From Flavobacteriaceae bacterium (GTDB lineage Bacteria; Bacteroidota; Bacteroidia; Flavobacteriales; Flavobacteriaceae), in the NCBI GenBank assembly GCA_030590765.1, contig JAUVCP010000024.1:1-11816 (forward strand): a stretch of 11,816 nucleotides of DNA. The letters run 5' to 3'. The translations under genes were made by a program, and so were the position numbers. Positions 1 through 8,900 of this stretch are shown one piece after another. The notes beneath the pieces were generated by a model. It did no database searches, had not been told where the DNA came from, and was given only the letters and a program-made list of their open reading frames with translations. The stretch's first letter is position 1. Each line of letters begins with the position of its first letter.

Positions 1-483
1 TTCGTTAAAACATTTTTTGTAATCTTCTTCTGATTTTTCAGTACAACCTGGATATCTGGGAGCTTGTTCTACCAACACAAATGGAACAGATTCTTCTTTT
101 GGAGTTTCATCAATAACAGGCAGATTGTCTAAAATAGAATCATAGTTGATTTGCTTAGGAGGTTTGTTTAAGATGAATTCTTCAGAAGTTTCGTTTGGAT
201 CTGATTCATCAATGATGATCTTTGTTAATAATTTTGGTAATTTGTTTTGCAATTCATTAGTGGTTATTTCAGTCTTTTCAATATAAACAGGAGGGAAGAC
301 ATAAATACTCGCATCATCAGATGTAATGATCTTGTGGGGTAAATTAAAAACAGTTTTAGTAAATTTTAATTCAATTGTGCTGTAAACGATTACAAGAGCT
401 AAAAGAATTCCAAGTTGTAAAAATAATGATGAGTTTGAGTTGAATTGATCTTTATCGAAGTTGTCTTTCTTTGAGTTTTTCAT
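1..483 (-). CDS. TonB-like energy transducer, diverged third paralogue (3' end outside window)
   Basis: The reading frame is open from an ATG at 481-483 to the window edge, giving 161 visible residues and no stop. What is seen: a short charged cytoplasmic N-terminus, one membrane anchor at about residues 20-37 (N-in topology expected), a periplasmic stretch, then PFVLVEQAPRYPGC at about 134-147 with a second Cys at 158. The same membrane anchor, PGC motif and Cys-x10-Cys pair occur in the two TonB paralogues upstream, so this is a third member of the tandem set. It differs from them in lacking the seven-proline run and the long Glu-rich linker; only a KPP remains near residue 109. The TonB C-terminal domain, which would contact outer-membrane receptors, would lie beyond the window and cannot be confirmed. 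It starts 82 bp after the stop of the preceding paralogue and has its own candidate promoter. Role inferred: proton-motive-force-linked transducer or a specialised accessory version. Confidence 0.75.
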   Translation of the reverse strand, partial: MKNSKKDNFDKDQFNSNSSLFLQLGILLALVIVYSTIELKFTKTVFNLPHKIITSDDASIYVFPPVYIEKTEITTNELQNKLPKLLTKIIIDESDPNETSEEFILNKPPKQINYDSILDNLPVIDETPKEESVPFVLVEQAPRYPGCTEKSEEDYKKCFNE

Positions 484-515
484 AATTAAAATTTAAACGT
501 TAAAATTATGTTAAA

Positions 516-532
516 ATCAAAGAGTGTGCCAA
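516..532 (-). promoter_or_regulatory. Sigma-54-like (-24/-12) promoter candidate before the diverged TonB-like gene
   Basis: On the minus strand TTGGCAC (526-532) is followed by TTTGAT (516-521), with GG and GA separated by 10 bases. The sigma-54 consensus is TGGCAC-N5-TTGC with GG and GC separated by 10 bases, so the -24 element is perfect and the -12 element has A instead of C. The implied transcript start would leave a leader of about 20 nt before the ATG at 483. Caveat: the same TTG can act as a -33 element for a housekeeping promoter, since TAATTTTA (501-508), a 7/8 match to TAnnTTTG, lies 21 bases downstream. The two readings cannot be separated by sequence alone. Confidence 0.4.
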
Positions 533-565
533 AAACTGTTTTTTAGTTTAATTCATGAGTTTTGC

Positions 566-1300
566 CTAATGATCCAAAACAACTAATGTTATTGGCAAAG
601 TATAAGATACCCTTACTGGTCTGGTTCTTTGTAATCCCGGTTTCATTTTTGGTAATAATTTTACTACCCGAATGGCTTCTTTTTCCAATCTTGCATGTGG
701 TCCGCGAGCTTTTACATTTGTGATTTCTCCATTTTTATCAATGGTAAATTGTACATACACTTTTTTCTTTCCGGAACTTAAACCTATCTCCTGGGCGATT
801 TGTGTTCTAAACTTTTTGTTTACGTGTGCTTTAATTTTATCCTGCAAGCATTGTCTTTTTTGAGCCTTGCTTCCTGTACATCCTGGAAAAACCGGAGCTT
901 CTTCAATTATGGCAAAAGGAATATCTTTTTCCAGAACTTCTTCTTCAATGATTTCTTCTATTTCATCTATTTCTATAGTTTTAATAGCCTCGGATTCGTC
1001 TGTTTCTGTAGATTCCAATACAGATTCCTCAATTTCCATTTTATCGGCTACGATCTCTATTCTTTCTGGTGCAGGAGGTGGAGGTGGAGGTGGTTTCACT
1101 TCAATAATCCTTTCTGTCATTGGAATAATTTCTTCTTCAATGTTCTCTAAACTTATGGTATTAAAATCACTTACAATTCTATCCACCGTTTTCCATTCTA
1201 TTCCAATATAAATAATCAATAACGTTAATGCTAAACCAAGTTGAAAAAAAACTCTTCTGTGCGGAGTTAACCTTGCTCTACTGTATTTTTTAACTAACAT
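566..1300 (-). CDS. tonB: TonB-family energy transducer (second paralogue)
   Basis: A 244-residue protein expected to pass proton-motive force from an ExbB/ExbD motor to TonB-dependent outer-membrane transporters. Visible architecture: basic cytoplasmic N-terminus; one membrane anchor at about 17-34 followed by EWKT; a Lys plus seven-proline run at 69-76; a Glu-rich acidic linker at about 79-126; PFAIIEEAPVFPGC at 128-141 with a second Cys at 151, a possible disulfide; then a TonB C-terminal domain at about 155-244 containing GKKKVYVQFTIDKNGEI and ARLEKEAIRVV. The C-terminal domain has the flavobacterial form: the enteric YP motif is absent and two residues appear to be added before the first strand. 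It aligns through its whole length with the paralogue at 1444-2163 with identical spacing over the first 78 residues. No exbB or exbD is in the window. A terminator lies upstream and a promoter is predicted at 1326-1356, so it is probably its own transcription unit. No clear terminator follows it, so read-through into the next gene is possible. Confidence 0.93.
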   Translation of the reverse strand: MLVKKYSRARLTPHRRVFFQLGLALTLLIIYIGIEWKTVDRIVSDFNTISLENIEEEIIPMTERIIEVKPPPPPPPAPERIEIVADKMEIEESVLESTETDESEAIKTIEIDEIEEIIEEEVLEKDIPFAIIEEAPVFPGCTGSKAQKRQCLQDKIKAHVNKKFRTQIAQEIGLSSGKKKVYVQFTIDKNGEITNVKARGPHARLEKEAIRVVKLLPKMKPGLQRTRPVRVSYTLPITLVVLDH

Positions 1301-1325
1301 AACAAAGCCTTTTATATGAATAGCT

Positions 1326-1356
1326 TAAAGTTAAGCAAATAGCTAATAATAGACAA
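1326..1356 (-). promoter_or_regulatory. Predicted Bacteroidota housekeeping promoter for the second tonB paralogue
   Basis: On the minus strand a TTG (-33) at 1354-1356 is separated by 20 bases from TAACTTTA (-7) at 1326-1333. The Bacteroidota consensus is TTG/TTTG, about 17-23 bases, then TAnnTTTG, so the -7 box matches 7 of 8 positions. The start site would fall near 1320, leaving a leader of about 20 nt. The position just after the terminator of the preceding gene supports a functional promoter. Confidence 0.5.
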
Positions 1357-1370
1357 TGATTTTTATCATT
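1355..1370. promoter_or_regulatory. Perfect inverted repeat over the predicted -33 box; possible Fur-like operator
   Basis: AATGAT (1355-1360) and ATCATT (1365-1370) form a perfect inverted repeat with a 4-base TTTT centre. The left flank extends to GACAATGAT, an 8/9 match to the left half of the classical Fur box GATAATGAT. The right half matches less well outside the hexamer, and the spacer is 4 bases instead of 1. It overlaps the predicted -33 element, a repressor-like position. Iron control of a TonB gene would make sense, but the site is AT-rich and could be chance. Confidence 0.3.
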
Positions 1371-1389
1371 TTAAATGAAACAATAGTGC

Positions 1390-1424
1390 AAAAAAAAGCA
1401 TCCATTTCAAATGGATGCTTTTTT
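1390..1424 (-). terminator. Strong intrinsic terminator after the first tonB paralogue
   Basis: GCATCCAT (1398-1405) and ATGGATGC (1411-1418) form a perfect 8-bp stem around a 5-base centre. On the minus strand the stem is followed by eight U residues (A run at 1390-1397) and preceded by six A-pairing bases. It begins about 20 bases after the stop codon at 1444. The flanking A and T runs make it symmetrical, so it could also work on the plus strand, but no plus-strand gene approaches it. Confidence 0.92.
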
Positions 1425-1443
1425 AAATTATATTTATTAGTGT

Positions 1444-2163
1444 TTATTCAACCACTAAGGTGATAGGAAGTGTATATTTTACACCAACTGCTCTTCCTCG
1501 CTGTTTACCTGGTTCCATTTTAGGAATCATATTCACAACACGAATTGCTTCTTTTTCTAATCGTTTATGAGGACCTCTTGCTCTTACATCAACCACATTA
1601 CCAGTTTTATCAATTTTAAACTGAACATATACTCTTTTCCTACCTGGACTTAGTCCTAAGTCACCAGCAAGACCTGTATTGTATTTTTTATTTACCAATT
1701 TGGTAATTTTTTCTACCATACATTTTTTCTTTTGTGCATTTGTACCTTTACATCCAGGATAAACTGGTACATTTTCAATAATTGCAAAAGGCACATCATC
1801 AATTATTTCTTCATCTTCAACAACTTCTATAATTTCTTCCACTTCTACCGCTTCAGTTTCATCAGTTTCAGTTGATTCAAGAACAGTTTCTTCAATTTCA
1901 GCTTCATCTTCTACAATTTCAATTTTTTCCGGAGCAGGTGGTGGTGGTGGTGGTGGTTTAACTTCCTGGATATGTTCAGTGATCGGAATATCTATTTCTT
2001 CTTCTAATTCCGTACTAGCCAAACCAAGATCAGCAACAGTACGGTCAAATGTTTTCCATTCAATACCGATGTATATCACTAACAATGCAAGTGCTAATCC
2101 AAGCAACATAAATTGCTTATTATAATTTTCGAGATCTGCTTTTGGGTTCTTTTTAGCTTCCAT
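1444..2163 (-). CDS. tonB: TonB-family energy transducer (first paralogue)
   Basis: A 239-residue TonB-like protein. Visible parts: cytoplasmic start MEAKKNPKADLEN, typical of flavobacterial TonBs; membrane anchor at about 17-34 followed by EWKTFD; Lys plus seven prolines at 69-76; Glu/Val-rich linker at about 79-123; PFAIIENVPVYPGC at 125-138 with a second Cys at 148; and a C-terminal domain at about 150-239 including GRKRVYVQFKIDKTGNV, HKRLEKEAIRVV and PKMEPGKQRGRAV. The N-terminus stays in the inner membrane, where it would meet ExbB/ExbD, and the C-terminal domain would reach across the periplasm to TonB-box-bearing transporters. It lies 64 bp after the VanZ-like gene with no terminator between them, so it may be the last gene of the upstream operon or have its own start; I found no convincing promoter box. 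A strong terminator follows. Of the three tandem copies this is closest to the usual flavobacterial energy transducer TonB. Confidence 0.95.
   Translation of the reverse strand: MEAKKNPKADLENYNKQFMLLGLALALLVIYIGIEWKTFDRTVADLGLASTELEEEIDIPITEHIQEVKPPPPPPPAPEKIEIVEDEAEIEETVLESTETDETEAVEVEEIIEVVEDEEIIDDVPFAIIENVPVYPGCKGTNAQKKKCMVEKITKLVNKKYNTGLAGDLGLSPGRKRVYVQFKIDKTGNVVDVRARGPHKRLEKEAIRVVNMIPKMEPGKQRGRAVGVKYTLPITLVVE
1937..1957 (-). repeat. Perfect GGT x7 run encoding the seven-proline linker
   Basis: Seven uninterrupted GGT units on the plus strand read as six CCA and one CCT codon on the minus strand, encoding the proline run of the first tonB paralogue. The equivalent run in the second paralogue (about 1074-1094) alternates CCA and CCT, so it has the same protein length with a less repetitive DNA sequence. 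Unit changes would stay in frame and only alter linker length. Confidence 0.85.
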
Positions 2164-2184
2164 ATTTTATAAAAGTTTTACAAA

Positions 2185-2211
2185 GTGCTAATTTAATAAA
2201 ATATTTAGCAC
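2185..2211. repeat. Inverted repeat GTGCTAA-N13-TTAGCAC between vanZ-like gene and tonB
   Basis: GTGCTAA (2185-2191) and TTAGCAC (2205-2211) are perfect 7-bp arms with a 13-bp AT-only centre. The arms are 20 bp centre to centre, about two helical turns, which suits a dimeric DNA-binding protein upstream of the tonB start at 2163. On the minus strand the repeat is not followed by a U run, so an intrinsic terminator is unlikely. A transcript stem-loop in the leader is the alternative. No regulator is identified. Confidence 0.4.
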
Positions 2212-2227
2212 AATTACAAGTATTTTT

Positions 2228-2620
2228 TCAAATTGTGTGATACCAGTTTAATATTTTGTTAATAACTAAGGTAGCAATCAATACGCCAAAAGAGTTGGCA
2301 GCGACATCGTAAAGATCAGCTGTTCGATAATTAGTCAATCCACCTTGCAATACCTCAAGAATAATGCCATAAATTATTAGGATTAAAATCAATAAAACCT
2401 TAAATCTTTTATTCGTAATCTTTTTTCGCAAGGCAAAATACCAAACTATACTTAAAAAAAAGTAGGCTATGGCATGCAAATATTTGTCGCTGGATTTTAT
2501 TTTTATTCCCAAATCCAACTTTGGTAAATGACTTAAGCTTAATAAAGCAATAGTTAGAGTTGTAATTATCGCAATTGCTAATGCATTATGCTCCAATAAC
2601 TTCTTTATACGCTGCAGCAT
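2228..2620 (-). CDS. VanZ-like family small membrane protein
   Basis: A 130-residue, four-helix membrane protein: segments at about 13-30, 48-64, 73-92 and 106-123. The VanZ-like signature is visible: S44-D45-K46 and H49 before helix 2, E89 and Q92 at the end of helix 3, then R99, D102, D105, N109 and G112 leading into helix 4. The namesake VanZ gives low-level teicoplanin resistance, but in Bacteroidota these short stand-alone proteins are common chromosomal genes of unknown function, so a resistance role should not be assumed. Its ATG at 2618-2620 lies inside the end of gcvH, a 35-bp overlap in another frame. No later in-frame ATG exists before the first helix, which supports this start and suggests translational coupling to gcvH. 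It belongs to the sprA-gcvH operon by position. Confidence 0.85.
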   Translation of the reverse strand: MLQRIKKLLEHNALAIAIITTLTIALLSLSHLPKLDLGIKIKSSDKYLHAIAYFFLSIVWYFALRKKITNKRFKVLLILILIIYGIILEVLQGGLTNYRTADLYDVAANSFGVLIATLVINKILNWYHTI

Positions 2621-2966
2621 CTAATAAATCGTCAATTTGAGAATTATCTGAGATCTTTATTTTAATTATCCATCCATCGCCATAAGGATCAGAATTCACT
2701 TTTTCAGGAGCGTCTTCCAAATCTTCGTTAAAAGCAATAACTTCTCCACTTAAAGGCATAAATAGGTCTGAAACAGTTTTAACTGCTTCAACACTTCCAA
2801 AAACCTCATCTTTATCAATTGTCTCATCAACTGATTCAATATCAACATAAACAATATCGCCCAATTCTCCTTGAGCAAATTCAGTAATTCCTACAGTGGC
2901 AACACCGTCTTCAATTTTGATCCATTCGTGATCCTTAGTGTACTTTAAATTTTCTGGTAAGTTCAT
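2586..2966 (-). CDS. gcvH: Glycine cleavage system H protein
   Basis: A 126-residue protein of the usual family length. It carries the aminomethyl group between GcvP (decarboxylase), GcvT (aminomethyltransferase) and the lipoamide dehydrogenase in cytoplasmic glycine breakdown. The start LKYTKDHEW is the standard GcvH N-terminus, and [16 protein letters not shown] follows. The lipoylated lysine is K63 in [15 protein letters not shown], and [11 protein letters not shown] is the conserved C-terminal segment. It lies 29 bp after the sprA stop, which is a tandem TAATAA, so it is almost certainly co-transcribed. Its last 35 bp overlap the start of the VanZ-like gene. The genes for GcvP, GcvT and lipoyl synthesis are not in the window; gcvH separated from gcvP and gcvT and placed next to sprA is usual in flavobacteria as I recall it. 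Confidence 0.97.
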   Translation of the reverse strand: MNLPENLKYTKDHEWIKIEDGVATVGITEFAQGELGDIVYVDIESVDETIDKDEVFGSVEAVKTVSDLFMPLSGEVIAFNEDLEDAPEKVNSDPYGDGWIIKIKISDNSQIDDLLDAAAYKEVIGA

Positions 2967-2995
2967 TTTTAATTGCTTAAAATTTATATAATTTA

Positions 2996-5900
2996 TTAAT
3001 TTCCAATAATATATCTAATACTTATCCCTCCATTTATTGAGCTTCTTGGGTAAGTAGTTGAGATTGCAAATTTAGACTTATTATAATCAAAGAAGAAGGA
3101 TGTGAGTAAATTTTTATTTAATGAATAATCAGCTAAAAATTTAAATGACACTAAATTTTGACCTCCGGTAACCTGATTATTATCAATATCATCTGCAATT
3201 GCAAAAGCACGAATAATAGTTACGTTATCTCTTATTCCTAAATCGGCTTTAAAATTAATATCCCCTTGAAATTTGGTTGTTCTGTTTCCTGTTTTGAAGC
3301 TCATAACAACATTTTTAACTCTGTATCCTAAGCCTAAAATTAATTCATTTCCGGAAACTTCTGTAACAGTATTGTTGTTAAAATTTAAATTTAATGCTTT
3401 ATCTTTATTATAAGCTGCCCTTAATGAAAAAGAATTTTTCATTTTTAGATCTACTTTTACCAATGGAGAAAATTCTTCGATCAGGGTAACACCATTGTAA
3501 AGTTGTTGTGGATTAAAATTTCCTGCAATATCTCTGTTGCTGTCTCCGTATGGATTATTGTTGTCATATTTTAAGTTATTGGTATAAGAAAGAATTGAAT
3601 AAACAGATCTGTAGCTATGTTCCAAAGTAACCGTTCTAAAATTATTCTTTATCCAGCCAATTTTATTCAACCCTTTATAGGTTATTCTCCAGTTAGGTAT
3701 AGGTGTATTTCTAAAAGCGCTAAGTTGTATGGAACTAGCATCTTTACCTGAATATGCTGCTAAAAATGACGGAAGTACAACATCTTGGTTAGTTCCTCCA
3801 AAACCGTCTATATTTCCACCAGTTTTGCTGGCTAATCTTTGAGAAATAATGTTTCTGTTATCCTTAAATTCTTGAAATGCTACATCTCCATCATTAAAAG
3901 TAGAGCCAAGCATAAAATAAGATATGCTAAAATTACCTACTGCATTTTGAGGGGTTTCATTAAAAGCTCCATTTATCACATCTAACTGTTGCACAAAACT
4001 TTCGGTAAGTGTTCTGTTTCCAAATATTTCAATATCCAGACTTCTTGTTGGTTTTATGCTAGCGGAAAAATCAAATTTATTAAAATGTGATTTACTATAA
4101 TTTTTTGAATAATAATTATCATTGAGGTCTCTTGAAAGGAGCCACCCATTTTCAAGTGCTTGGTCAATGATGCTTGCCTGACTTCCAAAAACAAACCCAA
4201 AAGTAGGGGCAAGGCTACCTGAGTGATTGTCACGGCCTAAAAATCCCATTTCAGGAATATATCCAGGTAAAAAAGTTCCGTTATTTTCTGTGTACGATAA
4301 TCGGATATTTTTAACTGAGGTTAAAATATCTACACCAACACGTCCAATTTTCTGACCAACAGATAACTTCTTTTTTGTTTTGACAACTGCTCCTGAGTTT
4401 GGATCTTGTTTGGCATCGATTGTTTTGGTTTTGGTAAATAATTTATCCAAACCAATATTTTTATATAACCTGTCCATGGTCATATCAGCTGTAAAATTAT
4501 GGGTATTTGCATTTTGAATGGTATTTCCCACCGATTCGATTATAGAAAAAGATGGTGCCTGCCAGTCATAATCAGCTGTATAGTTATATGTACCACTAAT
4601 AAAGTCTAAATATTTAAACTTGTCAAAAGGAATTTTATAGGTTAAATTAAGTGTTTGGTGATAATGTTCCGGTCTTCCTATTTGGAAAAAATTATTATAT
4701 AATTGAATATCCTCTCCTTTGTCAAACTGGTCATATACATAATTGTTTAATGCTCTAAAAGTAAACTGTAATGATTTAGTTAGATTATAGGACAATAAAT
4801 AGTCCCAGTCAAACATAAAATTTCTTTGTTTTAAAGTAGGTAACTCTGGTAAACCTTCAACCAGTGAACGAGACAATTGTTCATTATAATTACGTATGAT
4901 ATTCGAATTCAAAGAAAAAGATGTTGGTAACAAATTCAAATTAAAGTCTCTGATGAATTTTAAATAATCCTTTTCACTTGCCAATCCCCATTTTTTGAAT
5001 GGTTCAATTACAAATGGTTGAAAACTGTAATTATAATTAGCTGAAGCTCTTAACTTTTGATCAATAAATTTCTGTATATTGTAATCTCTATGGTAAATCT
5101 CATTGTACAAATAAGAAACTGATAGATTTTCAACATCATAAAAATGAGGTTTTCTATCATAGGATGTTTTATTTTTTCGAACATTAATAAAATTCAAACT
5201 CTTTCTTTGCGTATAATCTCTTGCTACATCAGTGTTGGTACTTCCTTTATCAAAAACAACATCTTCATATTGCGGATCGTATTTTGGATCTCTAAACTCT
5301 TCACCATAGCTAAAATTAACAGGAATGCTTAGACTTACCCTATTTGGTAATAACTGCCCAATATTTATATTTGAAACAACCCCATACTGTTTAACCTCAT
5401 CCTGACTTCTTTCATTCACATTTTGGTCTAATGATCCAAAACCTATGGTATGCATACTACCTGTAACAGAAACATCAGCAAAATCGGCAAAATTGGCATC
5501 AGCATTAACAATTGCAGCCCAGCTACCATCATTATCAAAATCAGAAACCCTCAATTCATTAAACCATAATTCCATACTTTTTGGTAAGAGTGCATTGTTT
5601 TTTACACCCAACATAAAAGTTCGGATATTGGAAAGATTTGGATTACCTTTTATTCTAATTCGGAACTCAGTAGGTTCTCCTGGAATAGAAATAGGAAATA
5701 ATTCGTTTACAGCTGCACCCTGATCCAGGCGTTCCAGTTTTAAATGCCCAAAATTTTCAATGCTGGCATTGATGTTGTTTAATTCTGGCCATATATCTTC
5801 TGCAATTTGTGCTCCAAAAGGAGTTATTTTAAGTGGAATTTCTATTTGATAATAATTATTGTCTGTATCACTTCCCAACCTCACAATACCTATCAATTCG

Positions 5901-8900
5901 TCATCTTTTACGCCATCACTAACCCCAATACTTTCGGCATGAATAAACATTTTTAATTGTTTATACATTCTAATATCAAATGTGGTGTTCTTAAATACGG
6001 CTCGGGTTTCACCGGGTTCAAGATCAGTTACTTTTACAGATAGGGATTGTTCATTTTGCTGTTGAATTGTTGTACTGCCCTGTAAACGTTCCCGTTTAAT
6101 CCCGGGTGGTAAAACATAAGGGATTGGTTGTCTATCTTCATTTTCTTCAATGTTTACAACTCCAACTTCAAATTTTTGATTTTGAATAGGTGTTATCTCT
6201 TGTGGAGGCTGAATCGCATCATTTAAAGTTTTTGTATACCTTCTCCAATCTCCTCTCACTAATTGTAATTCACCAAAACGCAAAACTACAGGAATCTTAA
6301 ATTTTGTTAAGAACATCCTCATGAATCGGATAGAAGTAAACCCTGTCATATCATTGATAATATTATTAGGATCTTCGGGTGTTGAAATCGGAATTCTAAA
6401 CTGGTACCAAGTAGTAGATAGAGTAGTGTTATTAGGTAATTTAACTGTGCTGATTTTCTTGTCAACAATGTAATTCTGACCAACCACCAAATCATTTCTG
6501 TTTAAAGAAACCTTGTATTGGTAATAACTCTCCACAGCACTCATGGTTTGATCTTTGTTGATATCTTCTACATCAGGATATGAAGTTGAAGAAGTAGGGA
6601 AGCTTTCTGTTGAATTGTTAATCGTAGGAGAATTTCCCTGCGTTAAACCAAAGTCTCTATATCTTGTAATAATAGAAGCATCATCATTATCTTGTTCCTT
6701 GCCTCTAAAATATTTAAAGTTATCGGCCGATGGATCAGAACCAAATAATGAGCCAAATTTGACAGCTTCATCTTCGTCATTTATACCGTCTAAACCGAGA
6801 TCCTGATGTGTCCTTGAGGCATCATTTTCATCAAATGCATATAATAACGACTGATTTTTTGGAATGGAGGACCAGGGTGTTATTTCTACATTATTCCCTG
6901 GGATTTGAACACCATCTTTTGGCAGACCATTTTCATACATTTTTCGGTCGTCCTTTAAAATGTCTTCTGAAATACTTCCCAGATTAAAATATAATTCTCC
7001 GTTAAAATCAGCGTTTGTTGGTGGAGTGGCAGGTGCTCCTTCTTTTGGTTTAATGGAATAGTTCTCATAAGGATCCATTAACCAAAACTGGATATATTCA
7101 ATATTTGCCTGCTGGAAATTCGTTGTTGTTAAAGCTCTTGTAATTCCGCCCCAGCGATCTTCTGGATTTGGGTATTTTCCTTGTCCGTCATAACCATTAT
7201 CATAGTTGTATGATCCCCTCTCTGATGGAAAATAAGAAAGGTCAAAACTTCTAATGATGGAAGACTGGGTGATATCAAGATCTACATTTGGAAATAATTC
7301 ATAGTAATTTATTTGTCTTACTTCTGCTCTTGATAACTCATCACTGTCAATATTTCCAGGTCTTAATTGTGATCCGTAAAACAAGCGGTCAATATTGTAC
7401 CATGATAGTTTTGATCGTTTTGCACCAGATCTCAGTTCGTTAGGAAGGCCGGGAGCTAAATTACCGTTGTTAAAATCAAGGTCACCTGTTTGTCCCTGAG
7501 GTGTACTTGCCAAAAACCATTGCTTAGGTGATTTTACATCTAAAGGGATTTGAGCTCCTTCAAAATCATCAATATAGGAAGTGGCTGCTCCGTCCAGATC
7601 TATTCCACTCGGTGTCCCTGGTAATAAGTGTGCAACTTCAGCTCTGATGGATATATTAGATGGTGCATCCGTATCAATATTTGGTAATTTATTCACCCAT
7701 TTTGTGAATAATGGGACCTCTTTGTTATAAGTTAAATATGCTCCAAATATGGTATTATTAACAGGTTCAGATCCATATTGAGCCTTTTGTGTTAATGGTT
7801 TTTCATTTAAATTAATAATGTTACCACCAACAGCTAAATTGTCATTAAAAACGTGTAAAACATCAACACCCATATATCTTTTTCGCTGTTGATTGAATCC
7901 GATATTATTTTCAACAGATACCTGAATCGGTGCATTAGATTCAACTAAAGTTGGATTGATGATCTGCACATTTCCAACATTGTAATCAACAACATAATCC
8001 ACACCTTCGATCAGCTCTCGGCCTCCTGTTGTAACAGTAACAGATCCACGTGGTACATTAAAAGCCCCCAAAGGAATTCCATTTTTACTTTCTGCTTTAA
8101 AATATCCTTTTATAAAATATTTATCCTTTTGCTGAAAATCATTTTGAGCTTCTGATTGGGTACGATCATAAAGTTCGGTAAAAACATAAACATCATCCTC
8201 TGGCACTAAAATATTGTCAAGATCTTTTCCAAAAGGTTCGATCGTTGGAAATATTACATAACCATTTCTTGAATCTATGGTAATTCCTTCAACATAATCA
8301 AAAAAACCATCCCCTTCAGGCATCACATTATTGTTTTGATCTAATCTGTCTAAACGCATTAAATTCAATAGTGTTTTTTCATTTACACCTGGTGTTTGTG
8401 CATTTTGTAAAATGTTTACAGGTTTACCAGTACTGTCATCATTGTATAGTAATTCCAGTCTAAAGCCTTCTTTTTGTAATTGGAATGCACCCGGAATTTC
8501 ATAAACATTTTTAAGCATCAGATCCCACATTGGAATACTTGCATTGATAATTTCACTACGCAACATTTTAACAACGAGGTTGTCTGGAGCAATTACACCA
8601 TCATCAGTTAATTCACCAACTTTATAAACATCTGTGCCATCGGTATATTCATAGGCAATTGCCAAAACATCACTTTCTGCAAGTCTTCTTTTTAAAGTGA
8701 TGAATCCAAGTTGTGCGTTCATTGTAAAGTCAACTCCTTGAACCAGTTTTATGGCATTTTCTAAAATAGTGTAGTCTCTTCCTTGTGCCATGCTATATGG
8801 TGATAAGGCCTGACCTACGCTGGATATTTTACGAATTGGTCCGTTAAGAGTAAGTAGGTCGTTTAAATTATTTGCTTCATTAGACGGGTCCTGAGTGCCA

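Noticed and set aside
524..565. Possible terminator after the second tonB paralogue (AAACT...AGTTT)
   Set aside because: The stem is five AT-rich pairs without G/C content or a clear following structure, which is too weak to call.
672..1211. Three overlapping plus-strand open frames (672-863, 800-1150, 867-1211) opposite the second tonB paralogue
   Set aside because: They are antisense shadows of a well-recognised gene; their compositions (Phe/Ser/Ile-rich, Gly run from the proline codons) simply mirror the minus-strand codons, with no recognisable domain.
1937..1957. GGT x7 run as a phase-variation microsatellite
   Set aside because: It is a trinucleotide run in frame, so unit change cannot switch the gene off; the equal length of the proline run in the paralogue suggests functional constraint.
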